A stretch of DNA of 64,000 nt from Onthophagus taurus (Eukaryota > Arthropoda > Insecta > Coleoptera > Scarabaeidae): contig NC_091970.1 of assembly GCF_036711975.1 (NCBI RefSeq), positions 1,433,501 through 1,497,500 of the forward strand, in the 5' to 3' direction. The notes beneath the pieces were generated by a model. That model was not told the origin of the DNA. It did no database searches and saw nothing but the letters and a program-made list of their open reading frames with translations. The position numbers were made by a program, and so were the translations under genes. Position 1 is the stretch's first letter; each line of letters starts with the position of its first letter. Below are positions 35,401-47,400 of this stretch, piece by piece.

Positions 35401-38400
35401 AGCACAATGATGTACGACGCAGAAGTATGGGGATGGAGAGAACAAGGATTGCTGGAGGATATACAAACACGGTATTGGAGATGGGTACTAGGGTTGGTAA
35501 GGGAGATTCCAGGGTATGTAGTGAGGGAGCAGGTTAAGGTGGATGCAGTAAAGGAGAAGAGCAGTGAAGTATGAGGAAATGATAGAACCAAGATCGCATT
35601 GTAGGATCCTGGAAGAGTGCTGGAGGGAAATTAAGGAGAGGAGGTTGATCTATGGGCAAATAGACAGGGAAGAATATTATAGAAGAGTGGGATATTTACT
35701 AATTGGGATCGAAAACAGAAGAGCGGAAAGAGGTGAAATGTCGAGAGAACTGAATTGTAAATATAAAAAAGAATAAAACGCTTGTTATTAGTCCTCTACA
35801 AGTAGGAGGAATCTAAGCAGTATTTAGCTTTTTGCAAAGCAGTATTTTGTCTCCTTAAAGCAGTATTAAGTCTTCTGCAAGCATTATCTGATTTCCTACT
35901 AGCAATATGTGATTTTTGGCAATCTTGAAGCAGTCTATTCTAGTCTTTTGCAACCTGCAAACTGTATTTAGTCTCCCTCAAGCAGTATTAAGTCTTCTGC
36001 AAATAATATCTGTCTTCCTGCAAACATTATCTGGTGGGCTACAAGCAATATTTCATTTTTTCAATCTTCAAACAGTATCTAGTGCTCTATAAGTATTATG
36101 TAGTTATCTGTAAGCATCATTTAGCCTTCTGCAAAGCAGTGTTTAGTCTCTTTCAAGCAATATCAAGTCTTATAAAAACATTTTCTGGTGTCTTCCAAGC
36201 ACTACGTCATTTTTAGTAATCTTAAAACAGTATCTAGTCTTTTGCAAGTAGTATCCTTTACATTTTAGTTTGTGGTACAAAATTTAAAACATAAAATAAG
36301 GTTATACATAACATTATTAAACACTTCCTTTTGAAATTCATTGAGTGAATGAATTTTAATGATTTTTCTTAAATTGGAAAATAGAAAATATGTAAAAAGT
36401 AATAAATTTATTAATACAAATTGATCAATACAAAAAATTGGACGGATTATTGATAAAAATGCAACAAAAATATACAACTTAACCTAAAATTATTAATCTT
36501 ATTAGCCTAATCGATAAAAGGAAATTAATTTGGACCAAAATCCCTTTTATATTTAAATGTAAAAACCGCATCAACGAAATAAACAATCCCGTTTACGAAT
36601 GCGCAAACGCTACAACCGATTAGTAAAGGTAATAAATACATGTTTGGGTGAAAAATCCTACTTTTAAAATAATTTTTTTATATTTTTCATTATGAAATGA
36701 TGAAAAAATCATTTAAAATGTTAAGTCAACGAAATTGTCATGATATGTACCTAACTTCATAATACAGGACTGTTACATCGCTACGGGTTGGTTGCCCGCA
36801 CTCTACGTCACACTATTTGCCACGCCCAGTTAACTGTCATTGCGTTTTTAGAGGTTATATGTTACACAATAAAAGATTTATTTTTGAAGTTAATATGATT
36901 AAATGAGCCAATGCTTTTCCAGATAAGATTTGATACTTAATGTGTTGATTACACCACATAAATAAAAATAACGACCTAATTTTTTAATTCGAAATGGTTC
37001 TTAAATCAGATTACAATGAATTTTGTTAGATACGCTGGTTCCAAGAGATCGTTGGTTAAAAATAAGGGAAATTGCTCGGCATTCCTAGAAGTTATTCATG
37101 AAATTGTATCGCAAGATGGTTACCAAAAATGTTGACCGACCAACATAAAATGCAAATAATGGAACTTATTGTCTGGAAAACGGTTTTGTAGAGTCTATAG
37201 CTTGAGGAGACAAAACGTGGGCATATTCCAGAATCAAAAAAAGGCTCGATGACGTGGTAGAGATATTTATTATCAAATTCTTAAAAGTACACCAAGCTAG
37301 AAACTAAGAGGAAGGTTAACGAAAGGAATCAGGCCTCGTTTTACAATCACAATTGGGAAGTTAGAGTCCCTATAGTACAGACCTAGTTCCTTCCGATTTT
37401 CATTTGTTTGTATCTTGGAGCAGTATTTAAGCAATATCAAGTCTTGTGCAAGCATTATCTGATCTCCTGCGAGCCGCATATAGCTTTTTATAGTCATTTG
37501 TGATTTTTGCCAATCTTCAAACAGTATCTAGTCCTCTACAAGTAGTATCTACTTCTCTGCAAAGCAGTATTAAGTCTTCTGCAAAAAATATCTGGTCTCC
37601 TCCAAACATTATTTGATTTTCGCCAATCCTCAAAGAGTATCTAGTCCCATAAGTAGTATCTAGTTGTCCTTCGAGCAATACCAAGTCTTCTGAAAACATT
37701 ATCTGGTATCCTACAAGTACCATGTGATTCTTGCCAACCTTAAAACACTACCTAGTCCTCTACAAATAGTATTTAGTTTTCTGCAAAGAGTATTTATCCT
37801 TCTGCAAAGCAGTATTTTATCTCCTTCAAGCAGTATTAAGTCTTCTAGAAGCAATATGTGATTTTTGGCAATCATGAAGTAGTATCTAGTCTCCTATAAG
37901 TAGTATCTAGTTGTCCTTCGAGCAATATCAAGTCTTCTGAAAACATTATCTGGTATCCTGTAACTACCATGTGATTCTTGCCAACCTTAAAACACTACCT
38001 AGTCCTCTACAAATAGTATTTAGTTTTCTGCAAAGAGTATTTATCCTTCTGCAAAGCAATATTTTATCTCCTTCAAGCAGTATTAAGTCTTCTAGAAGCA
38101 ATATGTGATTTTTGGCAATCATGAAGTAGTATCTGGTTGTCTGCAAAGCCGTATATAGTTAATTGGAAAACAGAAAATTTGTAAAAAGTAATAAATTTAT
38201 TAATACAAATTGATCTATACAAAAAATTGGACGGATTATTGATAAAAATGCAACAAAAATATACAACTTAACCTAATCGATAAAAGAAAATTAATTTGGA
38301 CCAAAATCCCTTTTATATTTAAATGTAAAAACCGCATCAACAAAATAAACAATCCCGTTTACGAATGCGCAAACGCTACAACCGATTAGTAAAGGTAATA

Positions 38401-41400
38401 AATACATGTTTGGGTGAAAAATCCTACTTTTAAAATGATCTTTATCGGTGAATATTAATATGGCAGTTATTATGTTAAGACAAGCGGCGCAAATCGAAAA
38501 CATGGTCGAAGTTTTATAACCGATCGCTTCATTAAACAAAAAACTCGTAAACATTACGCACATTATTAATAAATATCCGGAGAAACTGGTGTAAATTACG
38601 CCCAAATGGTGTAGATGCCCCTTAATTATGTCTTGATTTTGAAGTGGTTCGTAAATTAGTCCGATACAAACGATGCACAAGCTCTAAATAAAATAACAAA
38701 AATAATCAAATTTATTTTTCGTTTAATAACTCACCATTTCAATTATTTTTATTACAACGTGCCAATTAGATTTAATTCTTTTCCTTAAACTTTTCTTTTT
38801 CGGCAAATCCACCTTTTCATCCTCCGCTTTGTCATCTTCCATTTCGACTTGGCCGATTTTAATTTTTTTCGGCACCTCGTAATACGTTTTTACCGGTTTA
38901 AATCTGACGGTGGGCTCAATTTTGAAGTTTTTTTTGAAATTAATTTTTTAAAATTCGACCTCTTTCAAGACACGTTTCATTCAAACTGTCCTTACTGAAG
39001 ATGTTCTTCTCGTCCGTTAAAGGTTCTAATTTTTTTAATTAACATCAATTGACCCTTTTAACCGTATACCACACTAAAATTCGTTTTGTACCTTTATTTC
39101 TTCACGCCCACGTAAAATAATTACTCTAGTTGTTCGGTATGATTCATCTCTTAATGATTCAAAACGGTTTTATTTTAATTTCGTTCTTATTTGTTTATTT
39201 GGTTGTTTTCTTATGCGTTGTTTATCATTACGAGTTTAAAAACAAACTGAAAAATAACGTAATGACAACAAAAATACGTAGCATAATTGCCGACCTTGAA
39301 ATATTGCACTCGAACAACGCATACAGATGGAACTTGTAATATATTTGTAATTCTTTACGTGTTGTTATTTGGTATTGGGTTGGTTATTGCGTGTTATGTA
39401 ATTATTAATTTTATTATTTAATATCACCATTTCCCCCGCCCTGTCAGCTGTTATTCTATTCTATGAGTTTGCTGTATATTTTTAGAGGTTATATCGTAGA
39501 CGTATTCATATTAACTTCAAAAATAAATCTTTCATTGTGTAACATATAACCTCTAAAAACTTAATGACAGTTAACTGGGCGTGGCAAATAATGTGACGTA
39601 GAGTGCGGGCAACCAACCCGTAGCGATCCTGTATTATGAAGTTAGGTACATATCATGACAATTTCGTTGACTTAACATTTTAAATGATTTTTTCATCATT
39701 TCATAATGAAAAATATAAAAAAATTATTTGCAAACAACCATTTCGTTTTTAAACTTTGCCAATTTGTAAGTATTACTTAATTTTAAAGTTAATTTTTCAA
39801 ACATTCCAAAACGTAGTGTTTATGTTGTGCTGGAGCTTTCGCCAGAAAATTGTACCCTTTCGATTTACAAACAACGATATGGTCTGATAACGTAGCCTTT
39901 GCCCAATATGGTTACGTATTCATTACTGGTACGTTGATCATTGCATACATTATTTTGGAAGATGCCGGTAGTTCTACGAGAGTCATCGAAATATGTCTTT
40001 TGATAATTGGGGCTATACACAATAAATTGGCATGTATTTTCGTATTAATCGAATATTTCAAACACACCGATTCGATTTGGTCGATGCGAACTGGTGGTGA
40101 TACCGAGGAAATTGTATGGGATCTTGACCAAATGGATGCTGCACTTTTAGTAGCGATTTGCGCTTTTTGTTGTGGAGGAATAATGGTGGTTGATTGTTTG
40201 TTGCATATAGCAAAAAGAAATTTTGCTTTTTGACAAAATCTAATCTGTGTATTTTCTACAATAAAAATGTTTTTTATTATTCGTCTCTTTCATAATCACA
40301 ATGAAGCCAAATATTAGACCTAATATACAAAATACCTAACATTGAAATGTTCTAACACATATCTGTTGGAGTTAGATGAATATTTTGTTTTGAAGTTAGA
40401 AATGTCATAATAGACATCAAAAAATATTATTTTTTAATATTTATAATCGGTTTTTATTATTCCTAAATGGCAAGGGCGAAAAATTTGTTTGGGAATAGCC
40501 ATTTTATTTTTAAAATTTTCCAATTCGTGAGTAATGCAATAATTTTATTATAACTCCGTAATATTATATTGATTTCATGTCGTAGGGTTTATGTTTCGCT
40601 GGAGCTATAGCTCGAAAATTATATCCTTTCGATTTACAAACAACAATATGGTCCGATAATTTAGCATTTGCCCAGTACGGTTACGTATTCATTATTGGTT
40701 CGTTTATCGTTGCGTACATTGTTTTAGAAGATAGTGGTAAATCGACAAGAGTCATCGAAATATGTTTACTGGCGGTCGGCGCCATACACAATTTACTCTC
40801 ATGCATTTTTGTATTAATCGAATATTTCAAACACACCGATACGATATGGTCGATGCGGACTCTCGGCGATTTCGAGGACAATGTATGGAGTCTTGAGCAA
40901 ATGGACGCGGCACTTGTGGTTGCGATTTGCGCCCTTTGTGCAGCGGGAATTATGGTCATCGATTTTATGTTACATATTGTAAAAAAAAACTATGCGTTTT
41001 GAAAATCCCATTGTATTTTTTATAATAAAAACGATATATTTTGGTTAGAAAGTAAAAAAGTTAGGTTAGAAACAATTAAATGTCAAAATTAAATATAACG
41101 ATTTTTTGATACATATTGAAATAATCTTAATAAGAATCAAAAATGCTTTAATTTGATACCAAACACGATATGTTTGGGTTAAAAAATAAAAAAGTTAGGT
41201 AATTGTCAAATGTCAAAAATCGCCAATTTTTTTTTTTTTTGAATGAAGATATTTCGATAACAGTTCTTAATAAGAATCAAAAGTGTTTTAATTTGATACC
41301 AAACATGATATATTTGGGTTAAAAACTAAAAAAGTTAGGTTAGAAACTGTCAAATGTCAAATAATTACCGTGTTTTTGTTCAAAATTAAGATATCTCGAT

Positions 41401-44400
41401 AATAGTTCTTACAAGAATCAAAAATGCTTTAATTTGATACCAAACATGATGTATTTGGGTTAAAAAATAAAAAAGTTAGGCTAGAAACTGTCAAATGTCA
41501 AAATTAAATGTAACGATTTTTTGATAAATATTGAAATGATTTTAATAAGAATCAAAAATGCTTTAATTTGATACCAAACATGATATATTTGGGTTAAAAA
41601 ATAAAAAAAAGTTAGGTTATAAATTGTCAAATGTCAAAATTAAATATAACGATTTTTTGATAAATATTAAAATGATCTTAATAAGGATCAAAAATGCTTT
41701 AATTTGATACCAAACATGATATATTTGTGTTAAAAAGTAAAAATGTTGACTAGAAACTGTCAAATGTCAAAATTAAATATAACGATTTTTTGATATTGAA
41801 ATGATCTTAATAAGAATCAAAAATGCTTTAATTTGATACCAAACACGATATGTTTGGGTTAAAAAATAAAAAAGTTAGGTTATAAACTGTCAAATGTCAA
41901 ATAATTACCGTGCTTTTGTTCAAAATTAAGATATCTCGATAATAGTTCTTACAAGAATCAAAAATGCTTCAATTTGATACCAAACATGATGTATTTGGGT
42001 TAAAAAATAAAAAAGTTAGGCTAGAAACTGTCAAATGTCAAAATTAAATGTAACGATTTTTTGATAAATATTGAAATGATTTTAATAAGAATCAAAAATG
42101 CTTTAATTTGATACCAAACATGATATATTTGGGTTAAAAAATAAAAAAAAGTTAGGTTATAAATTGTCAAATGTCAAAATTAAATATAACGATTTTTTGA
42201 TAAATATTAAAATGATCTTAATAAGGATCAAAAATGCTTTAATTTGATACCAAACATGATATATTTGTGTTAAAAAGTAAAAATGTTGACTAGAAACTGT
42301 CAAATGTCAAAATTAAATATAACGATTTTTTGATATTGAAATGATCTTAATAAGAATCAAAAATGCTTTAATTTGATACCAAACACGATATGTTTGGGTT
42401 AAAAAATAAAAAAGTTAGGTTATAAACTGTCAAATGTCAAATAATTACCGTGTTTTTGTTCAAAATTAAGATATCTCGATAATAGTTCTTACAAGAATCA
42501 AAAATGCTTCAATTTGATACCAAACATGATATATTTGAGTTAAAAACTAAAAAAGTTAGGTTAGAAACTGTCAAATGTCAAAATTAAATATAACGATTTT
42601 TTGATAAATATTGAAATGATCTTAATAAGAATCAAAAATGCTTTAATTTGATACCAAACATGATATATTTGGGTTAAAAAATAAAAAAGTTAGGTTATAA
42701 ATTGTCAAATGTCAAATAAGCGCTTTTTTGCTAAAAATTAAGATATCTCGATAACAGTTCTTAATAAGAATCAAAAGTGTTTTAATTTGATACCAAACAT
42801 GATATATTTGGGTTAAAAACTAAAAAAGTTAGGTTAGAAACTGTCAAATGTCAAAATTAAATATAACGATTTTTTGATAAATATTGAAATGATCTTAACA
42901 TGAATCAAAAATGCTTTCATTTGATACCAAACATGATATATTAGGTTCAAAAATAAAAAAGTTAGGTTAAAAACTGTCAAATGTCAAAATTAAATATAAC
43001 GATTTTTTGATAAATATTGAAATGATCGTAATATGAATCAAAAATGCTTTCATTTGATACCAAACATGGTATATTTGGGTTCAAAAATAAAAAAGCTAGG
43101 TTAGAAACTGTCAAATGTCAAAATTAAATATAACGATTTTTTGATAAATATTGAAATGATTTTAATAAGAATCAAAAATGCTTTAATTTGATACCAAACA
43201 CGATATGTTTGGATTAAAAAATAAAAAAAAGTTAGGTTATAAATTGTCAAATGTCAAATAAACGCTTTTTTTTTACTAAAAATTAAGATATCTCGATAAC
43301 AGTTCTTAATAAGAATCAAAAGTGTTTTAATTTGATACCAAACATGATATATTTGGGTTAAAAACTAAAAAAGTTAGGTTAGAAACTGTCAAATGTCAAA
43401 ATTAAATATAACGATTTTTTGATAAATATTGAAATGATCTTAATAAGAATCAAAAATGCTTTAATTTGATACCAAACACGATATGTTTGGGTTAAAAAAT
43501 AAAAAAGTTAGGTTATAAACTGTCAAATGTCAAATAATCACTGTATTTTTGTTCAAAATTAAGATATCTCGATAATAGTTCTTAAAAGAATGAAAAGTGC
43601 TTTAATTTGATACCAAACATGATATATTTGGGTTAAAAACTAAAAAAGTTAGGTTAGAAACTGTCAAATGTCAAAATTAAATATAACGATTTTTTGATAA
43701 ATATTGAAATTATCTTAATAAGAATCAAAAATGCTTTAATTTGATACCAAACATGATATATTTGGGTTAAAAACTAAAAAAGTTAGGTTAGAAACTGTCA
43801 AATGTCAAAATTAAATATAACGATTTTTTGATAAATATTGAAATGATTTTAATAAGAATCAAAAATGCTTTAATTTGATACCAAACACGACATGTTTACG
43901 TTGAAAAATAAAAAGTTAGGTTATAAACTGTCAAATGTCAAAATCGCCATTTTTTTTTTGCTAAAAATTAAGATATCTCAATAACGCTTGGAGATAAATA
44001 GGTCGAGTTTGCGCTCATTTTAAAGGATTTTTAATTTTCTATCCATTTATGTTAAAAAGGAACAGTTTTATAACAAAAAAATTTCTTTCTTTTTTAAACT
44101 TAGTGTATTAAATTTGTCGAATTTAATATTAGCACCATCTATTGGTGAATAGATTAACCGCCATTTAATTTGAAAAATTTTGACAATTAAACTGTCAATA
44201 CATTTTCTTCGATTTAATTATTTATTTTAATGGGTAACAACATCAAAGATTTATTCAAAAACGTCCATTTTATCCTAAAATTATTCCAACTTGTAAGTTA
44301 TTTCATTTAAATCTTTTTTATTTAACCAAATTTTAATTTAATTAGGTTATTTGCCTCTCCGCTTGGATAATTTGGTACGTAGATCCCCCAGGAAAAGTGT

Positions 44401-47400
44401 TTAAAGATGTGGAAAGTCACGATACCATTTCAGTGGCCATCATCGGCTACGCATTCATCAGTTTCATCTTTATACTCACCTATATTTTCGCGGAATCTCA
44501 AGATTTCTTGGAAATTTGTTTCACACTTTTCGGCTTCGTCTATCACCTCGTTTCAACGATTTTAATTTTTATTTTGTACTCGGATTATAATGAATTTATG
44601 ATGGTTAGCACGTCTTGTTTTTGGATTTCGATGGGAATGTTGACTTCGATTTGTGCAGTTCTTTGCTTAATCGATTTTATTGTTAAAGTTATCGAGATGA
44701 AAAATTAGATTTATTTTGAAATTGTCATTTTATTTAGAACCAAAATTGTTATTGTTATTAAAAATTAAAAAAAAATCTTAATGTATATTCAAAAAAGCTA
44801 CTTCTATACACTTAATTAAGTTTTAATGCTAATTTAAAATATAAGTTAGCTGTTTTGTGAGCAGCACTATATCTTAATTTTAATCGCTCATCATTTTGGT
44901 TTTGAAATAATGAATCGATGATAAAACACTGTCTAAGATATAAATCGCCCCCATGATTATGCAGAGAGAACCCAAAGCTAACCCAACCTAAAATTGAAAA
45001 TTAAATTAATGAATGAATAGACTTAAGTATGCAAAAAAATGATGAACTTACTTGTCGTTCTGTTGAAACATACAAGAACCTATGTTCGGCCATATATCCA
45101 TGCCAATAATGTAAAGCAGCACTCCCCACCGCGAGCCACATAAAAATCCCCACGATATTCATAACGATATCAACGAAAGTGCTTAAAAAAGAAGCGAGAA
45201 ATTATTAAAAAAATTTTAAGTCATAAATTATCTTACTGTTTGTGGTCACCCGTTGCAAAGCAATAACTAAACAATGAAACGGCTGTATAAATAAAGAACC
45301 CAACAAAAACTCCTGAAGCTACGATTTCAGTATCGGGGTTTTTTTCCTCATTCAAATTCCATGTGCCTCCAACTCCCAAAAATTGCCCGCCATAACCAGT
45401 TCGATAAAGAACCAAAATGATCAAATTTAGCACCTAAAACAAAAAAGAAATTTTGGAAATTTTTTATTGAAAAGATGAGATCATTTTTGATAATAAATAA
45501 TTATTAATTGATAACAAAACCGCGCCTTGCCATTACAGCGCATGCGAATTGAACCAAAAAATGGGTCATTTTTAACTTTTTCTTCAAAATTACAAATACA
45601 ACTTAAATAAAACCAAAAAAAAAACATTTTTAATTAATTAATTAATTAATTAACTCACCAACTTTAAAACTTTAATGATTATAGAACCAACAGTTGCGAT
45701 ATTCGTCATTTTTCACTTCAACCAAATAATTTCGAAATTAATAATAATTAAAATTAATTAATTTGATGTAGTATTTAAAGAATTCGTATTATTCGTTTAG
45801 TTCGTGGTGTAAACAGGTGTGTAAAACTGGCTCAAAATCCACCTTCATTCTCTTATCAGTTCTCTTATCAAGCTGATATTTGCCCAGATATGTTGAAATA
45901 ATCCCCTTCTCTCTTTATTTCAGCGATAATGTATCGAAAATGTTTTGTTTAATTTGAGTCAGATAGGTTTATCTAGAACTGGTAAATTAAATATGACCTG
46001 TTTTTCTACGAAATTATTTAGAAAACATTCTTTCTTATTAAATCACCTTGTTTAGGATCTGATAATGTATTCATTTATTGTTTTTTGTTATTTTTAGCAA
46101 TTGGGTCTTAACATAACCGATGCGCAAATCGAGGAGATGCAATCGAACGTTCATCGAATTGATTTTAAAGCGGCCCAAGAGGAGGAAAAATTAACGCGTC
46201 ATGATGTGATGGCTCACGTTCACGTTTTTGCTAAGCAATGTCCAACAGCCGCTCCGATAATCCATTTGGGGGCAACGAGTTGTTTCGTTGGAGATAATAC
46301 GGATTTGATTATCATTCGGGATGGATTCGATTTGATTTTACCACGTTTGGCGCGAGTTATTGATAATTTATCACGATTTGCTGAACAACATAAGTAAGTA
46401 AATACTAAATTAGAAGAGTAATTAAGGTCTTTTTTATTCAAAGCTATTTCATTGCCAAAATCCTACATTGCGATGTAGTTCTGCATGAAAAGGTTGGAGA
46501 AACTCTCTATAGATAGATTATAATGATAAAAGGATTAAGATATAATAATAAAGTATTCAAGTAGACTAGTTTAAGGTTATTGATCCATATGGACCAAATA
46601 TTTCGAACGAAACAGAGGTCACTGAGAAATTATTAGCCGCTTCAAATGCAGAGCGACACGGATCGCTTAACTCGAGCCATAAGTTTATCGAGTTGTGATT
46701 AAACATATAATGCTGATTCATTCTGAATAGCGAACTGCTCTAAAAATGGAATTGAACAAAACCATGGTACACACCGAATTCTAATTCAGTTAAGGTCAAA
46801 TTTTATTCATTTTACCGAAGTTACCAATAAAGCTCTATAAAAGTCATTAGTTGGTAAATCATAGATTTCTTTATCTTCATTTGATGAGCTCGACGATCAT
46901 AATGTTGTAGATCCGCTGCCCCTAAACAGTGATTTTGAAATTGTGCCACGGCTCCATGGGAATCGCTGCCTCTTCGTGGAGGCGGTGCAAAATATTGTAG
47001 GCTTCCTTCCATTATATTTTATCTAACTCTAACCAGATAAAAAACAGAGGTGGAACCTGCGATGGGTTATTTTTTCTCCAACCCATCACATTAAATTACT
47101 TGGGTTGGGTTTGATTTTTCGTACGAAATCTTTGTCCCATGAAGAAACCAGTTTTTTTCTTGGCTGAGATTAAGTAATGAACACCGAGTGTTAAGAATTT
47201 CGTGTCACTGAGAATTGGGGTATTAAATTCCCAGCTCACCTCTCGTCCATGTAATAATAAGTACACGTGGTTAATAGAGGTTAAAAACATGTTGTCAAAT
47301 TCTTACATTCGACCCTCATGTGCGTCGTTTTGCCACAGTTAAGACAAATATTTTGAGCCATAGCCAAAACAACGGTAGCAGCGTTTCACCTCGAGATTTA

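Noticed and set aside
34846-35591. Long Ser/Leu/Pro-rich minus-strand frames
   Set aside because: Antisense shadows of the plus-strand reverse transcriptase fragment.
36265-36477. 70-residue Phe/Leu-rich minus-strand frame
   Set aside because: It falls in the duplicated 3' flank of the 38291 gene and its copy differs in frame at 38.2 kb; hydrophobicity reflects AT-richness.
40681-40959. 92-residue frame antisense to paralogue B
   Set aside because: A shadow of the plus-strand coding exon.
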